Shown here: positions 55,194-64,000 of the stretch, one piece after another
How positions within the stretch are numbered: the stretch's first letter is position 1
How the letters are laid out: the number at the start of each line of letters is the position of its first letter
Origin: Caballeronia ptereochthonis
GTDB taxonomy: Bacteria > Pseudomonadota > Gammaproteobacteria > Burkholderiales > Burkholderiaceae
Direction of reading: 5' to 3'
DNA length: 64,000 nucleotides
Assembly: GCF_001545075.1 (NCBI RefSeq)
Contig: NZ_FCOB02000015.1
Span: 62,001-126,000 of the forward strand
The notes under the pieces: model-generated
What the model was told of the DNA's origin: nothing
Database searches by the model: none
Seen by the model: the letters and a program-made list of their open reading frames with translations, nothing else
Program-made: the position numbers and the translations under genes

Positions 55194-56081
55194 ATGAAAG
55201 TCGAGAACTCGGAGCTCGAAGCATTCGTCGCGGTGGCGGAACTCGGCAGCTTCCAGAAAGCGGCCGAGAGGATGCATCTGACGCAGCCGGGGCTGTCGCG
55301 GCGCATCCAGAAGCTGGAGCAGGCGCTCGGCGTCGAGCTGTTTCACCGGACGACGCGCAGCGTCGCGCTGACGGGCGTCGGCCGCCAGTTCCTGCCGATG
55401 GCGCGCCAGCAGATTTCGCAACTCGGCACGATGCTGTCGTCGATCCGCGAGATTGCGGAGAAGCGTTTCGGCAAGGTGCGGCTCGCGAGCATTCCGACCG
55501 TGGTGAACCGCGTGCTTCCCGATGTGCTGCGGCGGTATGGCGAGAAGTATCCGCAGGTCGGCGTGCAGATCTTCGACGGCAATCACGATTTCGTGCTCGG
55601 GCAGGTGAGGGCGGGCCTCGCCGAATTCGGCATCAGCCTCGATCCCGGCGACGACGAGGACCTCACGTTCGAGCCGCTGCTCACGGATCGCTATGTGCTC
55701 GCCGTGCATCGCGAGCATCCGTGGGCGGACCACGAGAGCGTCACGCTGCGCGATCTCGCGCGCACGAAGCTCATCATCGGCGGACGCGACAGCGGCAACC
55801 GTCTGCTGCTCGAAATGCTGCTCGGGCACGAGTCGATCAGCCTGCGATGGTTCTACGAAGTCGAGCACATCTCATGTGTCGTCGCGCTCGTCGATGCGGG
55901 GCTCGGCTGCGCGATCGTGCCATCGCTTGCGGTGTCCGCGCACTTCGCGCCGGACATTCGCGCGATCCCGATCGGGAGCCCGGAGGTGCAGCGGTCGATC
56001 GGCATCGTGAAGCATCGGCATGTGTCGATGTCGTCCATCGCCGCCGATCTGTGCGAACTGCTGCGGGCTTCGTTCGGCTAG
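55194..56081 (+). CDS. LysR-family transcriptional regulator
   Basis: A 295-residue LTTR; helix-turn-helix in residues 5-65 (GSFQKAAERMHLTQPGLSRRI) and effector domain after it. Start MKVENSELEAFV at 55194 is preferred over the open codons before. It is divergent from the deacylase-MFS operon and converges with the RpiR gene; the two stop codons share CTAG at 56078-56081. Likely target is the deacylase operon; ligand unknown. Confidence 0.9.
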   Translation: MKVENSELEAFVAVAELGSFQKAAERMHLTQPGLSRRIQKLEQALGVELFHRTTRSVALTGVGRQFLPMARQQISQLGTMLSSIREIAEKRFGKVRLASIPTVVNRVLPDVLRRYGEKYPQVGVQIFDGNHDFVLGQVRAGLAEFGISLDPGDDEDLTFEPLLTDRYVLAVHREHPWADHESVTLRDLARTKLIIGGRDSGNRLLLEMLLGHESISLRWFYEVEHISCVVALVDAGLGCAIVPSLAVSAHFAPDIRAIPIGSPEVQRSIGIVKHRHVSMSSIAADLCELLRASFG

Positions 56082-56938
56082 CTCGCCGCGTAGGCGCCTT
56101 GCGAGTGGAGCGCGGCTTCGGCCTGTTCCAGATTCGCGATCGCTTCCTTGCCTTCGAGCGCGAGCAGATGCGCGACGAGCATTTCGGCCAGCGCCGAAGC
56201 CGCGACGAGCGACGGAAAGAACGACGGCGAATCGTGCGAGAACATCAGCGTGTGATCCGCGTTCAGTGCGATGGGGGAGACGGCGCTGTCGGTGAGCGCG
56301 ATGAGCTTCGCGCCGCGCTCGATCGCCGCTTGCGCCACGCGCACCGCTTCGACGGAATACGGCGCGAAGCTGACGACGACCGCCGCGTGCCGCTTCTCGA
56401 TGCCGCGCAACTGCATTTCGAGCGTGCCGGCTTCGCCGGAGACGAGGCTCACGGACGGTCGAAACAGCCGATAGCCGTAGAGCAGGCTGAAGGCGACGGG
56501 ATAACACGAGCGAAAGCCCGCGACATGGACGTGCGGCGCCTTCTTCAAGGTCTTCGCCGCTTCGACGACGCTCTCGGCGTTCTGCGCCAGCGTGAGCTCG
56601 AGATTGTGCGACTGCGCGTGCGCGAGATCCCGGCTAAGGTGATTGTCGGAGCCGCCTTTGACGAGCGAACGGGCGCGCGTGGTCAGCGGTTCCGGCCGCG
56701 TGCGCACGCGGCTCACGAAGATCTCGCGCAATTCGTTCCAGCCGGGGAAGCCGAGTTGCTGCGAGAGGCGGACCATCGCGGCGGGCTGGACCTTCGCGCG
56801 CTCCGCGACCTTGCGCATCGAGAGGACGGCGACTTCGTCCGGATAGTCGAGCAGGAAGGCGGCGCCCGCCTGGAACTGCGGGCTCAGGCCCGGGAAGCGG
56901 TCGCGGATGGTCGCGGCGAGTTGGTCGAAGGTGGGCAC
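56078..56938 (-). CDS. RpiR/MurR-family transcriptional regulator
   Basis: A 286-residue regulator with an N-terminal RpiR helix-turn-helix (about residues 1-80, including VAERAKVQPAAMVRLSQQLG) and a C-terminal SIS sugar-phosphate-binding-like domain with VAGFRSCYPVAFSLLYG and VVSFAPYSVEAVRVAQ. Members sense sugar phosphates or amino-sugar acids, though amino-acid-related targets are known. It converges with the LysR gene, sharing the CTAG of both stops. Its target genes are not clear; the deacylase region is a candidate. Confidence 0.88.
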   Translation of the reverse strand: MPTFDQLAATIRDRFPGLSPQFQAGAAFLLDYPDEVAVLSMRKVAERAKVQPAAMVRLSQQLGFPGWNELREIFVSRVRTRPEPLTTRARSLVKGGSDNHLSRDLAHAQSHNLELTLAQNAESVVEAAKTLKKAPHVHVAGFRSCYPVAFSLLYGYRLFRPSVSLVSGEAGTLEMQLRGIEKRHAAVVVSFAPYSVEAVRVAQAAIERGAKLIALTDSAVSPIALNADHTLMFSHDSPSFFPSLVAASALAEMLVAHLLALEGKEAIANLEQAEAALHSQGAYAAS

Positions 56939-57068
56939 GGAGGAAGGCTCGGTTGCAGCGGGTTGGATGCGCTATTTAAACACGGCGCGACGCAATCGAA
57001 TTCGCACGCCCGCAGTCGATTTACTCGGTGGCGCTGGTGGGCGGAAGCCGCGCTTCCCTCAAACGCCC

Positions 57069-57761
57069 CTAGTTGAACGTCTCCAGGCAGTACTTGAGCA
57101 GGCTGATCACGCGATCCTGTCTTTGCGTCATGGCGAACGCCGCTGTGCTGAGGATGTAAAAGGCCAGAATCAGAAAAATCAGCGCATTCGCCCATGACTG
57201 CATGGCCGAAAGCTTTGATAGACCAATCGAGAGGGTGCCCAGACCAGCCAGCGCCGGGAAGAAGCCGATTTTCTCGATTGAACCGACGAGTATCCCGCAG
57301 CGCTTCTCGAATGCAATTCGCTCCCCCTCGTAGCAGGTGAGGACATATCGAATGGCCGCGGTTTCGCAAGTTGCAAGCCGTTCGACATATTGGAGATTAA
57401 AGGTGGCCGAGGATTCGGCCAGGTGAAAGAACTGAGAAAATGGCGTCTTGAGCAGTCGATGAAAAAACGGAACCGAGAACGCAATGACGACGAGACTAAG
57501 GGCTACACCCAGTAGCTGAGACAACGTTACGGTCGCGGAAGCCGTCTTTGCCAATGGTGTGTCATGGAGAAAATAGGAAAGTCCAGCAAGAATAATAGCC
57601 AGCGAGAAGCCCATGAGCTGATGCGTAAGCAGCCATTTGCTAAAGGTTTCTAGTGCTTTCTCGTATTTAGTAAGTTGACGTTCCGGTCGTTTGTCAGTAG
57701 TCGCCTTCTTGACAATATCGAAGACTTCGTCGATTTGCTGTTGCGAAGGTGTGTCAGGCAT
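57069..57761 (-). CDS. membrane protein of unknown function beside a tRNA
   Basis: A 230-residue protein with four hydrophobic segments: LMGFSLAIILAGLSYFL, LSQLLGVALSLVVIAF, IGFFPALAGLGTLSIGL and WANALIFLILAFYILSTAAF, plus an acidic/basic N-terminal lead. No family recognised. Base composition is visibly lower in GC than its neighbours, and it sits beside the 3' end of tRNA-Met, so it may have come in by horizontal transfer. The ATG lies after GGGGACAACACAG. Confidence 0.65.
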   Translation of the reverse strand: MPDTPSQQQIDEVFDIVKKATTDKRPERQLTKYEKALETFSKWLLTHQLMGFSLAIILAGLSYFLHDTPLAKTASATVTLSQLLGVALSLVVIAFSVPFFHRLLKTPFSQFFHLAESSATFNLQYVERLATCETAAIRYVLTCYEGERIAFEKRCGILVGSIEKIGFFPALAGLGTLSIGLSKLSAMQSWANALIFLILAFYILSTAAFAMTQRQDRVISLLKYCLETFN

Positions 57762-58048
57762 TCTGTGTTGTCCCCGAGTTGAAAATCGCCATGCCGGCGT
57801 GATCGTGGATTTTGCGTGGTTTTATCCCGAGCTGCTGCGATAAATGTCAGGCGGAGCGAGACTGGTGAGGCGACCGGGGACGCGCGCTTTCAGCTGTCCG
57901 TATTAATTTTTCAGCTAGCGGGGACGAGTGAATATGGGTGTCGAATTCGTCTTGACACATACGCAGACGACAGACACGTGAAGGGACCTAAGGAGGCACA
58001 GGAAGCTTGTGCAAGTCGGCACTGCGATACCGAAAGTGACGCCAGATG
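57762..58048. other. region between the membrane-protein gene and the tRNA terminator
   Basis: No credible gene. A rightward reading frame at 57816-58139 runs into the tRNA and is rejected. The sequence is lower in GC than the chromosome average, consistent with the foreign-looking neighbour. No second copy of the tRNA 3' end was found by eye. Confidence 0.45.
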
Positions 58049-58087
58049 TAAAAAGCCCTTGAACTTCGTTAGAAGATTCAAGGGCTT
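58049..58087 (-). terminator. rho-independent terminator of tRNA-Met
   Basis: On the minus strand, AAGCCCTTGAA and TTCAAGGGCTT form an 11-bp stem with a 13-base loop, followed by TTTTT. It is 10 bp after the tRNA 3' end. This is a strong intrinsic terminator. Confidence 0.9.
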
Positions 58088-58095
58088 GGTGCAAC

Positions 58096-58172
<77 letters not shown>

Positions 58173-58214
58173 GAAAGAAGACGAGATTATGGCGAGCGGC
58201 GGGCACACTGTCAA

Positions 58215-58255
58215 CCCCTTCCCTGCGATTTCTTAAGAAACACGCGTGGAAGGGG
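58215..58255 (-). terminator. nested dyad after the MHS transporter
   Basis: CCCCTTCC (58215-58222) pairs with GGAAGGGG (58248-58255), and inside is a perfect 12-bp palindrome, TTTCTTAAGAAA (58229-58240). It lies 36-77 bp downstream of the leftward transporter stop codon (58292) and before the tRNA. It has the position of a terminator; a recognition-site role is also possible. Confidence 0.45.
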
Positions 58256-58291
58256 CGGACCCGAAACCCAAGCCCGCCCGCAAAGCCTTGG

Positions 58292-59950
58292 TCAATCCTC
58301 GTGATAAACGTTCGACTTGCGCGTGTCCTTCACGAACAGCATGCCGACCACGAAGGTAATCAAGGCAATGACGATCGGATACCACAGGCCCGAATAGATA
58401 TCGCCCTTGGCCGCGACGATCGCGAACGCCGTAGCCGGCAGGAACCCGCCGAACCAGCCATTGCCGATGTGATACGGCAGCGACATCGACGTATAGCGGA
58501 TCCGCGCCGGGAACATCTCCACCAGCATCGCCGCGATCGGGCCGTACACCATCGTCACGAAGATCACGAGGATCGTCAGGACCACGATCGCCATCGGCCA
58601 GTTGATCAGCGCCGGATCGGCCTTCGCCGGATAGCCCGCGCTCTTGAGCGTGCCCGCGAGCGTCTTGTCGAACGCCGCGCCTTTCGCCTTCGCGTCCGCG
58701 GCCTTGCCGTCGTAGGTGTTCACCACCGTCTCGCCGACCTTGATCTGCGCGACCGTTCCCGCAGGTGCCGCCACGTTCTCGTAGTTGAGACCGGCCTTCG
58801 ACAGCGCGCTCTTCGCGATATCGCACGACGTCGTGAACTTCGACGTGCCCACCGGGTTGAACTGGAACGAGCACTCGTCCGGATTGGCGATCACGACAAT
58901 CGGCGACTTCTGCGTCGCGGCTTCGAGCGTCGGGTTGGTGTAGTGCGCGAGCGCCTTGAAGAGCGGGAAGAAGCTCAAGGCGGCGATCAGGCAGCCCGCC
59001 ATGATGATCGGCTTGCGCCCGATGCGATCCGAGAGCGACCCGAAGAACACGAAGAACGGCGTGCCGATCAGCAGCGCCACGGCCACCATGATGTTCGCGC
59101 TCGTGCCATCGACCTTCAGCGTCTGCGTGAGGAAGAAGAGCGAATAGAACTGACCCGTGTACCACACGACCGCCTGGCCCGCCGTCAGACCGAACAGCGC
59201 GAGCAGCACGATCTTCAGGTTCTTCCACTCGGCGAACGCTTCCGTGAGCGGCGCCTTCGAGGTCTTGCCTTCGGCCTTGATGCGCTCGAACACCGGCGAT
59301 TCGTGCAGCTTCATCCGGATCCACACGGACACGGCCAGCAGCAGGATCGACACGAGGAACGGCACGCGCCACCCCCATGCGCCGAACTGCTCTTCGCCCA
59401 AAGTCGTGCGCACGGCCAGAATCACGATCAGCGAGATGAAGAGACCGAGCGTCGCCGTGGTCTGGATCCACGCCGTCCACGCACCGCGCTTGTTCGAGGG
59501 CGCGTGCTCCGCGACGTAGGTGGCGGCTCCCCCGTATTCGCCGCCGAGCGCGAGGCCCTGCAACAGACGCATCGCGATGAAGATGACCGGCGCCGCGATG
59601 CCTATCGTCGCGTATCCGGGCAGGAAGCCGATCAGGAACGTCGACAGGCCCATGATGACGATCGTCACGAGGAACGTGTACTTGCGCCCGACCATGTCGC
59701 CGAGCCGCCCGAACACGATCGCGCCGAACGGACGCACCGCGAAGCCCGCCGCGAAGCCGAGCAGGGTGAAGATGAAGCCGGCCGTCGGATTGACGCCGGA
59801 GAAGAACGTCTTGCTGATGTAGACGGCGAGCGAGCCCGCCAGATAGAAGTCATACCACTCGAACACCGTACCGAGCGACGAGGCGAAGATGACCTTCTTC
59901 TCTTCCCCCGTCATCGGTGCGTGCGAAACGCGCCCCTCAACCGTAGCCAT
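58292..59950 (-). CDS. MHS-type MFS transporter with a large soluble insert
   Basis: A 552-residue transporter of the metabolite:H+ symporter group: GTVFEWYDFYLAGSLAVYIS, GRLGDMVGRKYTF and GLALGGEYGGAATYVAEHAP are its signatures. Between two late membrane segments there is a soluble insert of about 110 residues (from NPTLEAATQKSP to YPAKADPALINWP), with two cysteines (DECSF, TSCDIAK). Typical members have 430-450 residues, so the insert explains the length. Similar long proteins occur in Burkholderiaceae. It has AGGAG 8 bp before the ATG. Substrate is not known. Confidence 0.88.
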   Translation of the reverse strand: MATVEGRVSHAPMTGEEKKVIFASSLGTVFEWYDFYLAGSLAVYISKTFFSGVNPTAGFIFTLLGFAAGFAVRPFGAIVFGRLGDMVGRKYTFLVTIVIMGLSTFLIGFLPGYATIGIAAPVIFIAMRLLQGLALGGEYGGAATYVAEHAPSNKRGAWTAWIQTTATLGLFISLIVILAVRTTLGEEQFGAWGWRVPFLVSILLLAVSVWIRMKLHESPVFERIKAEGKTSKAPLTEAFAEWKNLKIVLLALFGLTAGQAVVWYTGQFYSLFFLTQTLKVDGTSANIMVAVALLIGTPFFVFFGSLSDRIGRKPIIMAGCLIAALSFFPLFKALAHYTNPTLEAATQKSPIVVIANPDECSFQFNPVGTSKFTTSCDIAKSALSKAGLNYENVAAPAGTVAQIKVGETVVNTYDGKAADAKAKGAAFDKTLAGTLKSAGYPAKADPALINWPMAIVVLTILVIFVTMVYGPIAAMLVEMFPARIRYTSMSLPYHIGNGWFGGFLPATAFAIVAAKGDIYSGLWYPIVIALITFVVGMLFVKDTRKSNVYHED

Positions 59951-60181
59951 GTGTCGTCTCCTGATTTGATATTCGAATACGTCGGTCCGCGACGAGGCGG
60001 GTCCGGTGCAACGATTATTGGAACGAAAACTTACGGCGTTCTGACGCGGCGCGCGCCGGGCATGCCGGTGGCCGGATTCGGGAATTGCGCGGTATTCGCG
60101 GATACGCGATGCGAACGATCGTCTAAATTCGTCTAAGCTCGTTCTTCTCGCGCTTGCGCGAACATCCGGCGGCGCTTGCGC

Positions 60182-61768
60182 TCAGGGTTTGTCCCGGGCA
60201 GGAAAAACCCGCTGCAGGCTGACCCGCACGAGGGTTCCGGCGAGGCGCGGGCTTTCCTGGTACACGTGATCCTCGATCGTGAGCGCGCCGCCGTGCATCG
60301 TCGCGATCTCCTTGACGATGGCAAGCCCGAGGCCGCTGCCGTCGCCCTCGCGGCCGAGGATGCGATAGAAGCGCTCGACCACGCGTGCGCGCTCCGCCGC
60401 CGGAATGCCGAGCCCCGTGTCCTCCACTTCGAGATGCACGAGGTCGAGATCGTTGTCGTCGGTCCGCACGCGCACGGTGATGCGCCCGCCCGCCGGCGTG
60501 TAGCGGATCGCGTTGTCGATCAGGTTCGACAGCATCTCGCGCAGCATCACCACGTTGCCTTCCACTTCGACCGGATACGGCGGCTCCTCGTAGCCGAGAT
60601 CCATGCGCTTCGCGAGGGCGGCCTGCACCCAGTCGCGCACGGCGAGACGCGCGAGCGTCGTCAGCTCGACGCGCGAAAAGATCTGACCCGTCGCGCGATT
60701 CTCCGCGCGCGCGAGCGCGAGCAACTGCGTGACGAGCCGCGCCGCGTGCTCGGAGCTCATCGCGATCTGTTCGAGCGAGCGCTGCACTTCCGTCGATACG
60801 TCCTGGCGCATCGCCAGTTCGGCCTGCATGCGCAAGCCCGCGAGCGGCGTCTTCATCTGGTGCGCGGCATCGGCGATGAAGCGCTTCTGGAACTCCATGT
60901 TCTGCTCGAGGCGCGTGAGCAGATCGTTGAACGAGGCGACGAGCGGCGCGATCTCCGGCGGCGCGCGGCCCGCCTCGAGCGGCGAGAGATCGTCGGGGCG
61001 GCGCGCGCGGATGTTCGACTGCAGCGCATGCAGCGGCGCGAGCCCGCGCGACAGGCCGAACCACACCAATATGATCGCGAGCGGCAGGATCACGAACTGC
61101 GGCAGGATCACGCCCTTGATGATGTCGTTGGCGAGCTGGCTGCGCTTGTCGAGCGTCTCGGCCACCTGAACGAGCACGGGCTGCCTGCCTTGCGGATCGC
61201 GTCCGGGCGCGAGGCCGGGCAGATCGACGGTCGTATAGGCGACGCGGATGTCGTTGCCGCGCAGGACATCGTCGCGAAACTCGACGATGCCCGGCTGCGG
61301 GCGGTCGTCGTCGTGCGGCAGGGGCATGTCGCGGTCGCCGCCGACCAGTTCGCCGCGCGTGCCGAGCACCTGGAAGAACACGCTGTCGACGTTGTCGGCG
61401 CGCAGGAAATCGCGCGTGGCGTCGGGCAGGCGCAGCTCCGCCACGCCATTGACCGGCTGGATCTGGCGCGCGAGCACGTAGGCGTCGGCTTCGAGCGCGC
61501 GGTCGAACGGCCCGTTCGCGATGGACTTCGCGACGAGATACGTCACCGCGATGCTCATCGGCCAGAGCAGCAGAAGCGGCGCGAGCATCCAGTCGAGAAT
61601 CTCGCCGAAGAGCGAGCGCGGATGCGCTTGCGAGTCGGGCTCGAGCTCGTCGGGCGGCGCAAACGGATTGGCATAGCGGGCGTCGCGCAGGGCGTCGGAA
61701 TCGGTGGTGGCGCTCGCTTCGGCGTGGCTTTTCGATTCGCGCGATTCGGTGGAAGCGGGCGACCCCAT
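60182..61768 (-). CDS. sensor histidine kinase, TctE-like
   Basis: A 528-residue membrane kinase with two hydrophobic segments (about residues 60-80 and 225-245) that flank a periplasmic domain of the two-component sensor N-terminal type, a HAMP-like linker, a dimerisation/phosphoacceptor helix with H-box FIADAAHQMKTPLAG, N box NLIDNAIRYTP and G boxes DTGLGIP and GSGLGLAIVKEIA. It pairs with the regulator 5 bp away. TctE-like kinases respond to tricarboxylates, but sensed signal is unknown here. The 50-residue N-terminal lead is charged and low-complexity. Confidence 0.92.
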   Translation of the reverse strand: MGSPASTESRESKSHAEASATTDSDALRDARYANPFAPPDELEPDSQAHPRSLFGEILDWMLAPLLLLWPMSIAVTYLVAKSIANGPFDRALEADAYVLARQIQPVNGVAELRLPDATRDFLRADNVDSVFFQVLGTRGELVGGDRDMPLPHDDDRPQPGIVEFRDDVLRGNDIRVAYTTVDLPGLAPGRDPQGRQPVLVQVAETLDKRSQLANDIIKGVILPQFVILPLAIILVWFGLSRGLAPLHALQSNIRARRPDDLSPLEAGRAPPEIAPLVASFNDLLTRLEQNMEFQKRFIADAAHQMKTPLAGLRMQAELAMRQDVSTEVQRSLEQIAMSSEHAARLVTQLLALARAENRATGQIFSRVELTTLARLAVRDWVQAALAKRMDLGYEEPPYPVEVEGNVVMLREMLSNLIDNAIRYTPAGGRITVRVRTDDNDLDLVHLEVEDTGLGIPAAERARVVERFYRILGREGDGSGLGLAIVKEIATMHGGALTIEDHVYQESPRLAGTLVRVSLQRVFPARDKP

Positions 61769-61773
61769 GCGGC

Positions 61774-62502
61774 TTACTTATAGTGATGACTGGCGGCTTC
61801 GCCGGACGGTTGCGGGCTCGCTCCGTTCGCCGTGGCGCCGGCCTTCTCCAGTGTGTAACCGAGACCGCGTACCGTGATGATCTTCGCGCCGCTCGGCTCG
61901 ATCTTCTTGCGCAGCCGGTGAACGTAGACCTCGATCGCGTTGTTGCTGACTTCCTCGCCCCATTCGCACAGGTGATTGACGAGCTGTTCCTTCGACACGA
62001 GCCGGCCGGTTCTTTGCAGCAGCACTTCGAGCACGCCGAGTTCACGCGCGGACAGATCGATCACCTGTTCGCCGATCGTCGCGATGCGCCCGACCTGATC
62101 GAACGATAGCGAGCCGTGCTTCACCACCGTCGGGCCGCCGCCCGCGCCGCGCCGGGTCAGCGCCCGCACGCGCGCTTCGAGCTCGTTCAGCGCGAAGGGC
62201 TTGGCCATATAGTCATCCGCGCCGAGATCGAGCCCCTTCACGCGTTCGTCGACGCTGTCGGCCGCGGTCAGGATCAGCACGGGCATCTGCGAGTTGCGCG
62301 CGCGCAGGCGCCGCAGCACTTCCAGCCCGGACATGAGCGGCAGCCCGAGATCGAGGATCAGCAGGTCGAAGGTCTGCAGCGAGAGGGCGGTGTCCGCCTC
62401 GACGCCATGCCTGACATGGTCGACGGCGTATCCCGATTGGCGGAGTGATCGGACGAGGCCGTCCGCGAGTATGCTGTCGTCTTCGGCAATGAGGATTCGC
62501 AT
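61774..62502 (-). CDS. OmpR/PhoB-family response regulator, TctD-like
   Basis: A 242-residue regulator. The receiver domain shows the acidic pocket (ILIAEDDSIL), phospho-acceptor Asp in LLILDLGLPLMSG, Thr in LILTAADS, Lys in YMAKPFAL; the C-terminal winged helix has the ARELGVLEVLL, EVYVHRLRKKIEP and TVRGLGYTLE segments. Start MRILIAEDD at 62502 is conserved. It is translated before the kinase and is probably autoregulated. Confidence 0.93.
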   Translation of the reverse strand: MRILIAEDDSILADGLVRSLRQSGYAVDHVRHGVEADTALSLQTFDLLILDLGLPLMSGLEVLRRLRARNSQMPVLILTAADSVDERVKGLDLGADDYMAKPFALNELEARVRALTRRGAGGGPTVVKHGSLSFDQVGRIATIGEQVIDLSARELGVLEVLLQRTGRLVSKEQLVNHLCEWGEEVSNNAIEVYVHRLRKKIEPSGAKIITVRGLGYTLEKAGATANGASPQPSGEAASHHYK

Positions 62503-62656
62503 CGTCGTGTGCGCCTTTGTACGCCTTGCCTGCGCGATGAGGCGCATCGGCATTGCCGGCACCGTTTGTCGCCCGGCGCGGCGGTCTCCAGGTGTTTTGC
62601 GGTTTTTGCGCGGTTCGCGCGGCGTGGCAAAAAAGAGAGCGCCACGACGATCGTGC

Positions 62657-62684
62657 TTGCAAAAACCACTGTTTTTTTATACAG
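62657..62684 (+). promoter_or_regulatory. recA promoter with SOS (LexA) box
   Basis: CTGT-TTTTTTAT-ACAG at 62669-62684 matches CTGT-N8-ACAG exactly, within CACTG..CAGTG flanks. A -35-like TTGCAA (62657-62662) and -10-like TACAGT (62680-62685) with 17-bp spacing overlap the box, which lies 115-130 bp before the recA ATG. LexA repression of recA is well established for the family. Confidence 0.88.
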
Positions 62685-62798
62685 TGTCTGCGTGAGTGCC
62701 GAAGGTGGCTTTCGCATGCTCAAAGATACGCTCAATGAGCATTTAAAGAGCCCGTGCGCACTGCCTCAGACGCCGTTCATCATAGCAAAGGACGATTC

Positions 62799-63869
62799 AT
62801 GGAAGAAAGCAAGAAAGGCCCGGCTGGAATGACTGCGGAGAAGAGCAAGGCCCTGGCCGCCGCGCTCTCGCAGATCGAAAAGCAATTCGGCAAAGGGTCG
62901 ATCATGCGGCTCGGCGCAGGTGAGGCGGTCGAAGACATTCAGGTGGTTTCCACTGGTTCGCTCGGACTGGACATCGCGCTCGGCGTCGGCGGCCTGCCGC
63001 GCGGCCGCGTCGTGGAAATCTACGGTCCTGAGTCGTCGGGCAAGACCACGCTCACGCTGCAAGTGATCGCCGAGATGCAGAAACTCGGCGGCACGGCGGC
63101 GTTCATCGACGCGGAGCACGCGCTCGACGTGCAATACGCGCAAAAGCTCGGCGTGAACGCGCAGGATCTGCTGATCTCGCAGCCGGACACCGGCGAACAG
63201 GCGCTGGAAATCGCGGATGCGCTGGTGCGCTCGGGCTCCATCGACATGATCGTCATCGACTCGGTCGCGGCGCTCGTGCCGAAGGCCGAAATCGAAGGCG
63301 AAATGGGCGACTCGCTGCCCGGCCTGCAAGCGCGCCTGATGTCGCAGGCGCTGCGCAAGCTCACCGGCACCATCAAGCGCACGAACTGCCTCGTCATCTT
63401 CATCAACCAGATCCGCATGAAGATCGGCGTGATGTTCGGCAACCCGGAAACCACCACGGGCGGCAACGCGCTGAAGTTCTATTCGTCGGTGCGCCTGGAT
63501 ATCCGCCGCATTGGTTCGATCAAGAAGAACGACGAAGTCATCGGCAACGAGACGCGCGTGAAGGTCGTGAAGAACAAGGTGTCGCCGCCGTTCCGCGAAG
63601 CCATCTTCGACATTCTGTACGGCGAGGGCATTTCGCGTCAGGGCGAAATCATCGACCTGGGCGTGCAGGCCAAGCTGATCGACAAGGCGGGCGCCTGGTA
63701 CAGCTACAACGGCGATCGCATCGGTCAGGGCAAGGACAACGCGCGTGAATTCCTGCGCGAGAACCCCGACATCGCGCGCGAGATCGAGAACAAGATCCGG
63801 GAATCGCTGGGCGTGGCTGCAATGGGCGAGGCCGTCGTCGCGGGCGCCGAAGTGGCGGGCGACGAGTAA
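62799..63869 (+). CDS. recA: recombinase RecA
   Basis: A 356-residue DNA strand-exchange and SOS coprotease protein. Walker A is GPESSGKT, the L2 loop region reads NPETTGG, and the conserved [14 protein letters not shown] segment is intact. The start [19 protein letters not shown] with AAGGA upstream is preferred over the codons before. It follows the SOS-box promoter and is followed 18 bp later by a probable recX start. Confidence 0.99.
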   Translation: MEESKKGPAGMTAEKSKALAAALSQIEKQFGKGSIMRLGAGEAVEDIQVVSTGSLGLDIALGVGGLPRGRVVEIYGPESSGKTTLTLQVIAEMQKLGGTAAFIDAEHALDVQYAQKLGVNAQDLLISQPDTGEQALEIADALVRSGSIDMIVIDSVAALVPKAEIEGEMGDSLPGLQARLMSQALRKLTGTIKRTNCLVIFINQIRMKIGVMFGNPETTTGGNALKFYSSVRLDIRRIGSIKKNDEVIGNETRVKVVKNKVSPPFREAIFDILYGEGISRQGEIIDLGVQAKLIDKAGAWYSYNGDRIGQGKDNAREFLRENPDIAREIENKIRESLGVAAMGEAVVAGAEVAGDE

Positions 63870-63887
63870 GCACGAGCCCGAAGGACG

Positions 63888-64000
63888 ATGCAGAAGCGCC
63901 GGTCCGGATCGAAGGCTGACACGGCGGATGAAGGAGCTGACGACAGTTCCGAATCCGTCGATCGCTACGAGCGAAGCAGCGAGCGGCGTGGTGCATCGTC
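63888..64000 (+). CDS. recX: probable RecX, N-terminal fragment
   Basis: The frame starts [20 protein letters not shown] at 63888, after AAGGAC, and is open to the right edge. The variable, charged N-terminus before the RecX fold is normal in Burkholderiaceae, but no conserved RecX motif falls within the window. Call relies on synteny with recA. Another ATG (63925) begins an open frame too. Confidence 0.5.
   Translation, partial: MQKRRSGSKADTADEGADDSSESVDRYERSSERRGAS

Overview
The window is GC-rich chromosomal DNA from a beta-proteobacterium of the Burkholderiaceae, most like Paraburkholderia or Caballeronia. This is inferred from the gene order miaB-phoH-ybeY-corC-lnt-glyQ-glyS-gmhB-plsC, from hda-HAD-pcnB-folK-dNK-panB divergent from purM, from mutL-miaA, and from a tctDE-like two-component pair next to recA (probably followed by recX). 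No tool was run; every call rests on reading the translated sequence, recognised motifs and synteny.

Layout. 0-12.6 kb is a leftward housekeeping block: tRNA modification (miaB), ribosome maturation and RNA metabolism (phoH/ybeZ, ybeY), envelope biogenesis (corC, lnt, plsC, gmhB, a partial M48-like metallopeptidase) and glycyl-tRNA synthetase (glyQS). A chaC-type gene and a higBA toxin-antitoxin pair lie between ybeY and corC. 12.7-31.5 kb is mixed: a LysR regulator divergent from a VOC protein and an efflux transporter, ribB under an FMN riboswitch, glpK, a small lipoprotein, a hairpin-rich AT-leaning gap, a gamma-glutamyltransferase, an MHS transporter, a ferritin-like protein, rhlE, a hemolysin III-type membrane protein, a pair of secreted multihaem cytochromes c and a CopD-type protein. 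31.6-42.7 kb is again core: panB, a deoxynucleoside kinase, folK, pcnB, hda, purM, miaA, mutL and a DedA protein, with a decayed HepT/MntA module between purM and miaA. 43.4-45.4 kb carries envelope lipoproteins (NlpD-like, duplicated SmpA/BamE-like) and a zinc-finger protein.

47.0-57.0 kb is an accessory catabolic region: an orphan amino-acid-type binding protein, a leftward overlapping operon (class III aminotransferase, AtzG-like, AtzE-like amidase, CMD-family protein), an ACS-type MFS transporter, an N-acyl-D-amino-acid deacylase, and LysR and RpiR regulators. The binding-protein gene and the aminotransferase operon share a CAACATATGTTG operator-like motif placed on their apparent promoters, so they look like one regulon, although its repressor was not found here. 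57.1-58.2 kb has an AT-richer membrane protein of unknown function beside a tRNA-Met(CAT). The window ends with an MHS transporter containing a large soluble insert, the two-component system, recA behind a perfect SOS box, and the start of a probable recX.

The points most worth a second look are the shared CATATG-type operators and the aminotransferase/AtzGE cluster, a 13-bp perfect inverted repeat that buries the start codon of a HAD phosphatase, the broken HepT/MntA module, the hairpin-rich gap at 19.7-20.1 kb, and the AT-richer gene beside the tRNA.
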